This document shows, one piece after another, positions 7,900 to 18,919 of a stretch of 64,000 nt of DNA (positions within the stretch are counted from its first letter, which is position 1; each line of letters starts with the position of its first letter). This stretch comes from Streptomyces sp. NBC_01142 (GTDB taxonomy: Bacteria > Actinomycetota > Actinomycetes > Streptomycetales > Streptomycetaceae). The stretch is taken from the NCBI RefSeq assembly GCF_026341125.1, contig NZ_JAPEOR010000002.1, forward strand, positions 1,550,001 to 1,614,000. Reading direction: 5' to 3'. Under the pieces are notes generated by a model. It was not told where the DNA came from, did not search any database, and was given only the letters and a program-made list of their open reading frames with translations. A program made the position numbers and the translations under genes.

Positions 7900-10628
7900 G
7901 CGAGGTCCGGGTTCAGGTTCGGGTTCGGGTTCGGGTTCGGGGCGAGGGTCCGGCTTCGGGCCGGGTTCGGGCCGGGTTCGGGGCGAGGGTCCGGCTTCGG
8001 GCCGGGTTCGGGGTCGGGTTCGGGTTCACGTCCCCGCCGTTTGGCCGGATGCCGGACCGGGACCGCCCGCAGGTCTCGGCCGCCTCCTGTCACCGCGATC
8101 GCTCCGTCCGTGTCCGTGCGCAGCACCACCGCTCCCCCGGCGCGCAGCGCGGCCACGGTACGGGGAGAAGGATGGCCGTAGAGGTTGTCCCGGCCGCAGG
8201 AGATCAGGGCCAGGCGCGGGCGCACGTCGTGCAGCAGACCGGGGTGCTGGTGGGCGGAGCCGTGGTGGGCGACCTTGAGGACATCGATCGGCGGGAGCGC
8301 CGGGTGGGCACGCAACAGTCCTCGCTGGGCAGGTGGTTCGAGGTCGCCCAGGAGCAACAGCGTCGGACCACCCTCGATCCGTACGAGCAGCGTGACGCTT
8401 GCGTCGTTGGGACCTTCCGGGGCGGAGCCCGAGCCGGGGCCGGATGCCGCGCGGGGCCAGAGCACCTGCCAGGCGAGCCGTCCGACCCTGCGCCGCTCCC
8501 CCTCTCCCGCGTGGATGACAGGCACCCCGGCCGCGGCAGTCGTTCTCCGTACGAACAGGCTCTGTTCGTACGGCTCGTCGAATGTCGTCGTCTGAACCGC
8601 GCCGACGGTCCTGCCCCGCAGTACCCCTGGCAGCCCCCTGACGTGGTCGGCATGGAAGTGCGTGAGCAGGACGAGAGGAATCCGGGTGACGCCCAGGTCG
8701 CGCAGACAGCGGTCGGCGAGCTCCGGGTCGGGCCCCGCGTCCACGACCACCGCCGCACCGTCGCCCGCCGCGAGCACCGTGGTGTCTCCCTGTCCGACAT
8801 CGCACATCGCGTACGTCCAGCCAGGCGGCGGCCAGCCGGTGATGACCCTGGTGAGCGGGGGTGGGCGTAGTACGGCGAGCAGGACCAGCAGAGCGCAGAC
8901 AGCGGCCGCCCAGGGATGGCGCGGTAACCGGCGGGCGAGGAGCACGACCACGACTGTGATCGCGACGAGTAGCAACCCGCCGCGCCAGCCGCCCGGCCAG
9001 TCCGCCTCCGCCCCTGGCAGTGCCGCCCCGGTCCGGGCGACGGAGGCGAGCCACCCGGCGGGCCACCCCGCACAGCGGGCCAGTAACTCGGCGACCGGCA
9101 TCGCCACCGGGGCCGTAGCGAGCGTGGCGAAGCCGAGGACTGTGGCCGGGGCGACCGCGAGTTCGGCGACGAGATTGCAGGGGATCGCCACAAGGCTGAC
9201 CCTGGCCGCGAAGACGGCCACCACGGGAGCGCACACGGCCTGTGCCGCGGCGGCCGCGGCCAGCGCTTCGGCGAGCCGGGGCGGTACCCCTCGCCGTTGC
9301 AGCGCCGCGCTCCAGCCGGGAGCGATGGTGAGCAGGGCACCAGTGGCCAGCACGGAGAGCAGGAAGCCGTAACTGCGCGCAAGCCAGGGGTCGTACAGCA
9401 CGAGCAGCAGTACGGCGGCAGCCAGCGCGGGGATGAGCGACCGGCGGCGTCCGGTGCCGATGGCGAGCAGCGTGATGAGCCCGCAGGCCGCGGCCCGCAG
9501 CACGCTCGGCTCGGGCCGGCACACGATCACGAAGGCGAGCGTGAGCGCTCCTCCCACCAGTGCCGTTCCTCGCAGGGTGATGCCCAGCCGGGGTGCGAGG
9601 CCCCGTCTCTCGGCCAGCAGTGCGGTGCCCGGCGGTCCGATCAGCAGGACGAGCACGATGGTCAGATTGCTTCCCGATACGGCCAGCAGGTGCGTGAGGT
9701 CCGTCGCCTCGAAGGCGTCCTTGAGGTCCGGCGGAATCCGTGAGGTGTCGCCGACGACCAGTCCGGGCAGCAGGGCGCGGGGGTCCGGGGCCAGCCCGTC
9801 CGTCGCCTCACGCAGCCCGGCGCGGAGGTCCCCGGCCGTGCGCTGGAGGGTGGTCGGCGGGCCGGTGATCCGTGGCGGACCGTCTCCCCGCGGCCGCAGT
9901 ACGGCGGCGAAGCGGTCATCCGCGTCGAGCGGGGGCGCGAGCCGTCCGGTCAGTCGCAGCCGGGTGGAGGGCAGCAGCCGCTGCCACTGCCTTACCGCAC
10001 CGCCGGACGGCACGATCACCAGGACCGGCGTCCGCGCCCGGGTGACCGCCCCGCCGGGAGCAGTCACCCGGGTCGCCTCCGCGTCCAGCACGACGAATAC
10101 GCCCGCCATGTGGTCGCCACGGATCCGGGGGCTGATCGGCCGCGGATCAGAGGTGACCGTCAACTCGACGGTGACCCGCGCGTACTGGCGGGCGAGAATG
10201 GGGAGCGGCCCACGCCGCAGATCCACGCCATGCAGTCCGGCCGAGGCCGCGCCCGCCGCGGCGCACAGCAACACTGCGGCGGCTGCAGTGCCGTTGAGGC
10301 GGCGGCGACGCTGTACCGCAGTGCCTCCCGCCACCAGGGCCGTGCCCGTTCCGATCCGCACCGCGCGCGCCATCGCCGAAGCCGGTCCCGATGCCAGTCC
10401 CGGAATCAGTCCCGGAATCCGCCCCAGTACGAGTAACAGCGCCGCCATCACGAGGCAGGCCGTCACTGCCACGGCCGTCCACCACCCCCGCGCACCCAGC
10501 GCGAGAGCCGCCGCGCCCCAGGCCGCCAAGGCCGGCGGCAACAGGCGCAGGTCTGCCGGTCCCTCCTGCCGCGGGTCGGCAGCACCCAGCCGATGACCCG
10601 ACGCGGCATGAACCGCCGGGCGCATCAT
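7896..10628 (-). CDS. comEC: ComEC/Rec2-family DNA internalisation channel protein
   Basis: A 910-residue membrane protein. The N-terminal third has several membrane segments and a DUF4131-like soluble region. The central competence domain (about residues 265-560) contains HLLAVSGSNLTIVL and many hydrophobic helices. The C-terminal metallo-beta-lactamase domain carries LLTHFHADHVRGLPG near residue 653 and VAHHGSAHQ. In competent bacteria it moves single-stranded DNA across the membrane; its role in Streptomyces is unproven. Its ATG overlaps the comEA stop (ATGA, 10625-10628), indicating translational coupling. The last 45 residues are a Pro/Asn/Glu repeat tail outside the normal family. Confidence 0.92.
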   Translation of the reverse strand: MMRPAVHAASGHRLGAADPRQEGPADLRLLPPALAAWGAAALALGARGWWTAVAVTACLVMAALLLVLGRIPGLIPGLASGPASAMARAVRIGTGTALVAGGTAVQRRRRLNGTAAAAVLLCAAAGAASAGLHGVDLRRGPLPILARQYARVTVELTVTSDPRPISPRIRGDHMAGVFVVLDAEATRVTAPGGAVTRARTPVLVIVPSGGAVRQWQRLLPSTRLRLTGRLAPPLDADDRFAAVLRPRGDGPPRITGPPTTLQRTAGDLRAGLREATDGLAPDPRALLPGLVVGDTSRIPPDLKDAFEATDLTHLLAVSGSNLTIVLVLLIGPPGTALLAERRGLAPRLGITLRGTALVGGALTLAFVIVCRPEPSVLRAAACGLITLLAIGTGRRRSLIPALAAAVLLLVLYDPWLARSYGFLLSVLATGALLTIAPGWSAALQRRGVPPRLAEALAAAAAAQAVCAPVVAVFAARVSLVAIPCNLVAELAVAPATVLGFATLATAPVAMPVAELLARCAGWPAGWLASVARTGAALPGAEADWPGGWRGGLLLVAITVVVVLLARRLPRHPWAAAVCALLVLLAVLRPPPLTRVITGWPPPGWTYAMCDVGQGDTTVLAAGDGAAVVVDAGPDPELADRCLRDLGVTRIPLVLLTHFHADHVRGLPGVLRGRTVGAVQTTTFDEPYEQSLFVRRTTAAAGVPVIHAGEGERRRVGRLAWQVLWPRAASGPGSGSAPEGPNDASVTLLVRIEGGPTLLLLGDLEPPAQRGLLRAHPALPPIDVLKVAHHGSAHQHPGLLHDVRPRLALISCGRDNLYGHPSPRTVAALRAGGAVVLRTDTDGAIAVTGGGRDLRAVPVRHPAKRRGREPEPDPEPGPKPDPRPEPGPNPARSRTLAPNPNPNPNLNPDLA
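7903..8028. repeat. GGTTCG-type microsatellite with a 41-bp duplication in the 3' end of comEC
   Basis: Short GGTTCGGG units repeat through the stretch, and a 39-base block at 7933-7971 recurs exactly at 7974-8012. The 41-base period is not a multiple of three, so the copies encode different tails (PNP-type and PEPG/PKPDPRP-type). Confidence 0.85.
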
Positions 10629-11851
10629 GGCTGCACCAGGGGCTGGAGGTCCGCGAACCGACGGTCACCGATGCCGTCGACCTCGCGGAGTTCGTCGACG
10701 GACCGGAAACCCCCCTGCTGGGTGCGGTAGTCGATGATGTGCTGGGCAAGTACGGGACCGACCCCGGGCAGGGTCTCGAGTTGTTCCACGGTGGCAGAGT
10801 TGAGGCTCACCGGCCCCGTGGGCTGCGTGCCGCCCGCGCCCGATCCGGTGGCTGCCGGTACGGGCGGCGCGGGAACTCCCACCACCACCTGCTCGCCGTC
10901 CATGAGCAGCCGCGCCCGATTGAGACCGGTCAGATCCGTCCCGGCCCTCACACCTCCGGCCGCCCGCAGTGCGTCGGCGACCCTCGATCCGGCGGGCAGA
11001 CGCTGGATGCCCGGATGCCGCACCTTGCCGCTCACATCGACGACGATCCGCCCGCCGGGCCCCGCGTGGGACGGCGGCAGCCCCGGCGAAGGCTGTGGCT
11101 GCGACTGGGGCTCCGGCGTGGCCGCGCCCTGCTGGACCAGCTGCGGGGCACGTACGGGTTTCGGCCACCCGGCCCAGAAGTGCTGGACCGCGAAGACCGC
11201 GGCGATCACCAGAACGACGCCCAGCGCGGCGAGAGTTCTCGGCTCGAGCCCGCATCTGAGCTGCACCCACAACGGCAACCGTTCCCGCAGCGCGAACCCT
11301 GCCCGCTGCCGCACCCCTGCCCCGAGGCTCGGGCTCGTGCCCGTGCTCGTACCCGTGCTCGGGCTCGGGCTCGTACCCATGCCCAGGCCCGTGCCCGTGC
11401 CCGTCCCGGTGCCCGTGCCCGTCCCGGTGCCGGCAGCAGGGCCGGTTACAGCGCCGATGTCCGCAGCCGCGCCCCCGCGCGCCGCGGTACGGAAGCGCCC
11501 AACAGCCCCGTCAGGACCACCATGCCCGTCCAGCACAGCCCCACCCGCCGGGCGTGCTGGGACGGCCTCCCCGCCCCCACCCCGCGGCGCACCGTCGAAC
11601 AGAGCGTCCGCACGCCGGCGAAGGGCGGCGACCGATGCGGTGGACGCATGTCTGCCGCGCAGTCGGCCCGCGCGGCCCGAGCCGACGGGACGGCTTGCGT
11701 CACGGCCGGCGTCACGGCTGGGGCCGGAGCCACTGCCAGAACGGGAACCACGGCGGTGGCCGGAGCCGGAGCCGCGGCCGTGACGGGCGCGGCCGTCCGA
11801 GGCCGGGGCGCGGCCCGGGCCACTGGTTGCGGAGCGTGATCGGAGAGCCAT
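10625..11851 (-). CDS. comEA: ComEA-family helix-hairpin-helix DNA-binding protein
   Basis: A 408-residue membrane-anchored DNA receptor homologue. A single membrane segment lies near residues 207-226 (LAALGVVLVIAAVFAVQHFW). After it come a linker, a SLBB-like domain (VVDVSGKVRHPGIQRLPAGS) and two helix-hairpin-helix motifs near the C-terminus (LNSATVEQLETLPGVGPVLA and VDELREVDGIGDRRF). The cytoplasmic N-terminal 200 residues are low complexity, including a (GT)n dipeptide run. ATG 11851 is taken as start; a TTG at 11899 would add 16 residues. Translationally coupled to comEC. Confidence 0.88.
   Translation of the reverse strand: MALRSRSATSGPGRAPASDGRARHGRGSGSGHRRGSRSGSGSGPSRDAGRDASRPVGSGRAGRLRGRHASTASVAALRRRADALFDGAPRGGGGEAVPARPAGGAVLDGHGGPDGAVGRFRTAARGGAAADIGAVTGPAAGTGTGTGTGTGTGTGLGMGTSPSPSTGTSTGTSPSLGAGVRQRAGFALRERLPLWVQLRCGLEPRTLAALGVVLVIAAVFAVQHFWAGWPKPVRAPQLVQQGAATPEPQSQPQPSPGLPPSHAGPGGRIVVDVSGKVRHPGIQRLPAGSRVADALRAAGGVRAGTDLTGLNRARLLMDGEQVVVGVPAPPVPAATGSGAGGTQPTGPVSLNSATVEQLETLPGVGPVLAQHIIDYRTQQGGFRSVDELREVDGIGDRRFADLQPLVQP
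11330..11435. repeat. Hexanucleotide microsatellite inside comEA
   Basis: Repeated CCCGTG/CTCGTG/CCGGTG units encode a run of alternating Gly-Thr (GTGTGTGTG) and Ser-Pro/Ser-Thr residues ahead of the membrane segment. Confidence 0.8.
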
Positions 11852-11903
11852 GCCACAGGACGGTAGGCACCTTCGCCCGACCCCGCTGAGCAGCCCCAAT
11901 TTC

Positions 11904-11930
11904 CGTGGACAACCACCCTGTTGTGGACAA
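11904..11930 (-). promoter_or_regulatory. Pair of DnaA-box-like sites upstream of comEA
   Basis: The minus strand reads TTGTCCACA at 11930-11922, an exact match to the Streptomyces DnaA box, and TTGTCCACG at 11912-11904, one mismatch. Both face the same way and are 18 bases apart, in the gap between degV and comEA. Confidence 0.5.
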
Positions 11931-11959
11931 CTCGGTCACCCTCCCAGGTGACAGCTGCC

Positions 11960-12805
11960 TCAGCGCGGCGAGATCACGGCCCCCAGCAACCCCGGCCCGG
12001 TGTGCGCCCCGATCACCGCGCCGACCTCACTGACATGCAGGTCGACCAGACCCGGGACCCGCGCGCGCAGCCGCTCCGCAAGCGCCGCGGCCCGCTCCGG
12101 GGCTGCCAGATGGTGGACCGCGATGTCCACACTGCCCGTACCGGCACAGTCGGCGACAATCTCCTCCAGCCGGGCGATCGCCTTCGAGGCCGTACGCACC
12201 TTCTCCAGCATCTCGATCCGACCGCCGTCCAGCTGCAGCAGCGGCTTCACCGCGAGCGCCGAACCCAGCAGCGCCTGCGCCGACCCGATGCGGCCGCCGC
12301 GGCGCAGATAGTCCAGTGTGTCGACGTAGAAGTACGCGGACGTGCCCGCGGCCCGCTTCTCCGCGGCGGCCACCGCTTCGTCCAGGGTGCCGCCGGCTTC
12401 CGCCACCTCCACGGCTGCGAGCGCACAGAAGCCGAGGGCCATCGCGACCATCCCCGTGTCCACCACGCGCACCGGCACCGAAGCGTCCTTGGCGGCCAGC
12501 ACTGCTGCGTCGTACGTTCCCGAGAACTCGGCCGACAGATGCAGCGATACGATCCCGGTCGCACCGGCCTCCGCGCGCGCCCGGTATGCCGCGGCGAACA
12601 CCTCCGGGCTCGGCCGCGACGTGGTCACCGGACGCCGCTTCTGCAAGGCCAGCGCCAGCGAGCGGGCCGAGATCTCGTTGCCCTCCTCGAGCGCCTGATC
12701 GCCGAGAACGACGGTCAGCGGCACCGCGATGATGCCGTGCCGCTCCATCGTCGGTGTCGGCAGGTAGGCCGTTGAATCGGTGACGATCGCGACATGGCGG
12801 GACAT
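11960..12805 (-). CDS. DegV family fatty-acid-binding protein
   Basis: A 281-residue DegV protein. The N-terminal signature is VAIVTDSTAYLP, and the middle holds TSRPSPEVF and IVSLHLSAEFSGTYDAA, the residues that in this family cradle the carboxyl of a bound fatty acid. Proteins of this type present fatty acids to kinases of the FakA type in Firmicutes; no fakA-like gene is next to it here. No Shine-Dalgarno precedes ATG 12805, so it may be leaderless or the start may differ. It precedes nothing on its strand until the gap with comEA. Confidence 0.92.
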   Translation of the reverse strand: MSRHVAIVTDSTAYLPTPTMERHGIIAVPLTVVLGDQALEEGNEISARSLALALQKRRPVTTSRPSPEVFAAAYRARAEAGATGIVSLHLSAEFSGTYDAAVLAAKDASVPVRVVDTGMVAMALGFCALAAVEVAEAGGTLDEAVAAAEKRAAGTSAYFYVDTLDYLRRGGRIGSAQALLGSALAVKPLLQLDGGRIEMLEKVRTASKAIARLEEIVADCAGTGSVDIAVHHLAAPERAAALAERLRARVPGLVDLHVSEVGAVIGAHTGPGLLGAVISPR

Positions 12806-12939
12806 GAGCGGGAGGTTACCCGCCGAGGCCGCCGCACGGCAGCCCGGCCCCTTACCAATGATCGCGTCGCCCCGGCCGGCGCATCGCCGACAGGCCGCGG
12901 GCAGGCCGACCGGCGATCACTTCGCGGCCTGCCTGCGGG

Positions 12940-13737
12940 TCAGTTCGTGGTCTCCGGCCGGGCCGTCTTCTGCCACGGGTAGGTCTGCTGCCGCGGATCA
13001 CGCGCCGTGATCGCCTGCGGCTGCCCCGCCGCCTGCGACTCGGACGGGGACTCCGGCCACGTCTGCTCCGCCGCGACGGCGCCCGGGCCGGCCCCATGGG
13101 CCCCGTCCGTCCGCCCGGCCTCCGGCCAGGACGGCGGCTCGGCCTGGGCAGCCGGCACGCCCGTACCCGCATCCGCGCCCAGCCCCGTACCCTCGGTCGA
13201 CCAGTGCCGCAGCGCACCCGCCTCCATGTCGATCTGGGTGCTCAGCGAGTCCAGGTCATCGTCCGCGAACTTACGCGCCCGGTCCCGCGCCGCCCAGCGG
13301 AGCGACTCGGCGGAGTGCGTGATGCGCTCGGTGCGCTCACGCAGGCTGGGCATCAGCGAGGCCACCTTCGCCCGGTCCGGCTCGCGCTCCAGCCGCTTGA
13401 GCTCGTCGTCCAACTCGTGCCCGTGCGCGCTCAGCCGCCGGAAGAGAGCCAGCGACTCCGACAGCGAGGCGTCCTCCGCGACGCCCGCGTGCAGCGCGTC
13501 CTGCGTCGCCCTCATCGACGTACGCAGCGCCAGCCTCAGCTGGGCAAGCTCGCCGCCCACGCCGACCTGTCCGAAGCTCTTCGCCCGCAGCGTGGTCTCT
13601 TCGACAGTGCGTCGCGCCTGGGTGACTGTGCGCTCCACACCTCGCTTGGCCGATTTGACGACCTTCACGGTCACATACGCTCCCAACGCAACAAAGGCGA
13701 CAAAAAGCAGTGCCAGGATGATAAGCACGGCGGTCAT
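12940..13737 (-). CDS. Membrane-anchored coiled-coil protein of unknown function
   Basis: A 265-residue protein with one N-terminal membrane helix (MTAVLIILALLFVAFVALGA). It is followed by about 150 residues of charged amphipathic helix, likely coiled coil, and a disordered Pro/Gln/Ala-rich C-terminus. ATG 13737 is chosen because GGAGG stands nine bases upstream; the open frame extends further without a binding site. No enzyme motif is recognised. It sits between leuS and degV on the same strand, a conserved place for such a protein in streptomycetes from memory. Topology suggests a cytoplasmic or extracellular rod tethered to the membrane. Confidence 0.8.
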   Translation of the reverse strand: MTAVLIILALLFVAFVALGAYVTVKVVKSAKRGVERTVTQARRTVEETTLRAKSFGQVGVGGELAQLRLALRTSMRATQDALHAGVAEDASLSESLALFRRLSAHGHELDDELKRLEREPDRAKVASLMPSLRERTERITHSAESLRWAARDRARKFADDDLDSLSTQIDMEAGALRHWSTEGTGLGADAGTGVPAAQAEPPSWPEAGRTDGAHGAGPGAVAAEQTWPESPSESQAAGQPQAITARDPRQQTYPWQKTARPETTN

Positions 13738-13910
13738 GAGCGCCCTCCAGCGTCGGTTGTGGTCCCTCCACCGTAAACGGAACGGGCAGGCCGAGGGTTC
13801 CATCGGAACCCCCAACCTGCCCGTAGGGGAAGACCCGGAAAGCCTGCACGGCTTCCCACCCGCTGCGTCCCGTCAGGCGGGGACGGCCAGCCGGAACGAC
13901 CAGCCGGAAG

Positions 13911-13978
13911 GACACGGCGGCAGCGACCAGCCGCGGGACACGGCGGCAGCGACCAGCCGCGGGACACGGCGGGAGCGA

Positions 13979-13986
<8 letters not shown>
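13911..13986. repeat. 26-bp tandem repeat at the 3' end of leuS
   Basis: Two exact 26-base units (13911-13936 and 13937-13962) begin GACACGGCGGCAGCGACCAG. A third, diverged unit from 13963 runs over the leuS stop codon. Each unit contains GCGGC and GCCGC arms able to form a small hairpin. Confidence 0.9.
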
Positions 13987-16885
<2,899 letters not shown>

Positions 16886-16933
16886 GATCCTTGAAGCTCC
16901 ATCGATTCGTCTCTGCCAGTGGATTCGAAAACG

Positions 16934-16957
16934 AAAAAACCCCTCGCACAGGAGGGG
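16934..16957 (-). terminator. Attenuator terminator in the leuS leader
   Basis: On the minus strand a CCCCTC/GAGGGG stem (16957-16952 with 16945-16940, 6-base loop) is followed by six T residues (16939-16934). It lies 49 bases before the leuS start and 44 bases after the leader peptide stop, so it must be read through to express leuS. Confidence 0.85.
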
Positions 16958-17001
16958 ACGCCGCGCCGATTCCAACCGGATCTTTCATCCGTCGGGACTG
17001 A

Positions 17002-17040
17002 TCAGCGCGGCTCACTAAGCAGAAGGCGTACGGCACGCAT
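17002..17040 (-). CDS. leuS leader peptide MRAVRLLLSEPR
   Basis: A 12-codon frame reading ATG CGT GCC GTA CGC, then CTT CTG CTT, AGT GAG CCG CGC and TGA. Three consecutive leucine codons, two of them CTT, which is rare in Streptomyces, precede an intrinsic terminator and the leucyl-tRNA synthetase gene. This is the classical layout of amino-acid attenuation. There is no ribosome binding site, but a TACCCT -10 element ends seven bases before the ATG, consistent with a leaderless transcript. A seven-base segment in the last codons (17011-17005, GCCGCGC) can pair with 16966-16960 just before the terminator. Confidence 0.85.
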   Translation of the reverse strand: MRAVRLLLSEPR

Positions 17041-17046
17041 GGCGTC

Positions 17047-17052
17047 AGGGTA
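17047..17052 (-). promoter_or_regulatory. -10 element for the leuS leader transcript
   Basis: TACCCT (TANNNT) on the minus strand, six bases before the leader-peptide ATG, placing the start of transcription at or next to the ATG. No convincing -35 is seen. Confidence 0.45.
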
Positions 17053-17416
17053 CCGCAGCGAGCGAACCGGGCGCATAGGGGAATCCCGGCACGGCCCGCA
17101 GGGGGCACCTGGTACGGACCTCCGGGGCTTCCGGTTTGGACCACAGGAGCATCCGGTACGTACCTCTAACAGCGTCCGGTCGGCCGTCGGCGAGCCTCGG
17201 GTCCATTCCGCAAGGAGCACGAGTACGCCCCGTCGAGCGCCCGGCGCACGCCCCAAACGGCAGGGGTTACTCCGCGTATCGCCCCTATCCAGGGCAACCC
17301 CAGAGTCAGTTGACTGTGCTTCCGCTCTCTAAACGCCAAAACGTCGTACTGTTCGGTTTGGGTCGACCTAGCATGCGTCAACGGGACCGCTTTCCCGCAC
17401 CATTCGGAGTCGCCCC
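17053..17416. other. Gap between the leuS leader and the cytochrome b-like gene
   Basis: About 360 bases between divergent transcripts. A TTGACT hexamer at 17310-17315 could be part of the promoter for the gene at 17417, but no well-spaced -10 is evident. Nothing else is seen. Confidence 0.5.
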
Positions 17417-18919
17417 ATGAAGCCTCATCGCAAGACGCGTTCTTCGCCCGCGCCGAGTACCGGTCTGAGTCGCCCGGTACAAGGCGGACTGTCCGTAGCG
17501 GCGTTGGTACTCATACCCGTGCTCGCTATCGGAGGAAGCGACAGTTTCCGCGCCGCGCTCGACTTCACCACCGGGGTTCTCTCCCTGGTGTCTTTGACCG
17601 CATCCATCGCGTGGGGTCTGATCGCCACCGACCGGCTGCTGCTCTCCACGCGCCACCGCCTGCTCGCCCAGGGCATCCACCGGACCACCGCGATCGCCTC
17701 GCTCGGCTTCCTGTTGCTGCACGGCACCGTGAAGGTGTCGCTGGGGCACGTGGAACTGCTCGGCGCCCTTGTCCCCTTCGGACTCGGTATCACCGGTACG
17801 TCCAGCCTGATCGGCTTCGGTTCGCTGGCCGGCTTCCTCATGGTGATCGCCGCCACGACCGGTGCACTGCGCAGTGCCCTGGCCGGCAACATACGCGCAG
17901 CCGGCCGCTGGCGGCCGCTGCACATGCTGGCCTACCCGGCCTGGTGCTCGGCGCTGGTCCACGGCCTGTACACCGGTCGGCCCGCCGCGACCTGGGTCGT
18001 GGTGATGTACTCCCTGGCACTCCTCGGAGTCGCTGTCGCCGTCTCGGTGCGGCTGATGCCGCGTCCGGTGCAGCGGCGTATCGCCAACAAGATCATGTCC
18101 CTGACCGGCGCCGGTGGCGCGGCGGCGGAGGAGCAGCGGCAGCGCGATCTGGCCGTCTCCCCGCTTCCCGGCACGACGGGCCTGACCGGACCGGCCGACC
18201 TGAACGGCAGGAGCGGCAGGAGCGGCATGAACGGCATCCCCTCGCAGCGCCCGTACGAGCAGGAACTGCAGCGCGAGACACCCCTCGGCCAGCCGCGCAC
18301 GCAGCCCCGCCGGCTCGCGGCCCCCGCCCCGCAGCTGTACGAGGCCCCGCCGCCTCCCACGCCCGAACCGATCGTGACCGGTGCGGATGCCGGTGCGGGT
18401 GTCGGCACCGGCACCGGCCTCGGTGCCGGCCTCGGTGCCGGTCCCGGCCCCGGGATCGCCGCGGCCTACCGCGCGGTCTCCCTCGCCGGCGAGCAGGGCG
18501 CCCCGCTGGCCGAGCGTGTGCCCATGACCGAGGAGATTCCCGTCGTGTCCGAATCGGGCCCCCCTCCGGGCGGCCTGTGGCCGACCCCCTCACCCCCGCC
18601 GCCCGCGCAGGCGCCGGCCGTGCCCGCCGTGCCTCCCTCGTACGACACCCCTCCCCCTCCCCTCTTCGACACAGCGCCCTCGTACGACGCCCCTCCCGCC
18701 TACGACCCCTCCACCGCTTACGCCCCCTCCCCGTCGTACGACACCCCCTCGTACGACGCTCCTTCCCCCTCGTACGACCCCCTCTCGTACGACACACCCT
18801 CCCCCTCGTACGACACGGGAAGCTTCCCGGCGTACGACGACACCGCGCCCATGCCAGGGCCCCTCTTCCAGCCCCCGGCCGGAGAACCCTGGCACGCACC
18901 TGCAGGAGACCGACCGTGA
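17417..18919 (+). CDS. Cytochrome b / ferric-reductase-like membrane protein with a tyrosine-rich tail
   Basis: A 500-residue protein. Residues 20-220 form about six membrane helices of the ferric reductase-like/cytochrome b type, with candidate haem histidines in QGIHRTTAIASLGFLLLHG and in PLHMLAYPAWCSALVHGLY. The C-terminal 280 residues are low complexity and Pro-rich, ending in about ten SYD(T/A)P-like tyrosine repeats (from about residue 407). Its stop overlaps the GTG of the next gene (GTGA at 18916-18919), so the two are translationally coupled and likely form a membrane electron-transfer pair. Donor and acceptor are unknown. Confidence 0.85.
   Translation: MKPHRKTRSSPAPSTGLSRPVQGGLSVAALVLIPVLAIGGSDSFRAALDFTTGVLSLVSLTASIAWGLIATDRLLLSTRHRLLAQGIHRTTAIASLGFLLLHGTVKVSLGHVELLGALVPFGLGITGTSSLIGFGSLAGFLMVIAATTGALRSALAGNIRAAGRWRPLHMLAYPAWCSALVHGLYTGRPAATWVVVMYSLALLGVAVAVSVRLMPRPVQRRIANKIMSLTGAGGAAAEEQRQRDLAVSPLPGTTGLTGPADLNGRSGRSGMNGIPSQRPYEQELQRETPLGQPRTQPRRLAAPAPQLYEAPPPPTPEPIVTGADAGAGVGTGTGLGAGLGAGPGPGIAAAYRAVSLAGEQGAPLAERVPMTEEIPVVSESGPPPGGLWPTPSPPPPAQAPAVPAVPPSYDTPPPPLFDTAPSYDAPPAYDPSTAYAPSPSYDTPSYDAPSPSYDPLSYDTPSPSYDTGSFPAYDDTAPMPGPLFQPPAGEPWHAPAGDRP

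Noticed and set aside
7903..8028. Possible CRISPR array from regular short repeats
   Set aside because: Repeats are 6-8 base microsatellite units inside comEC with no unique spacers and no cas genes nearby.
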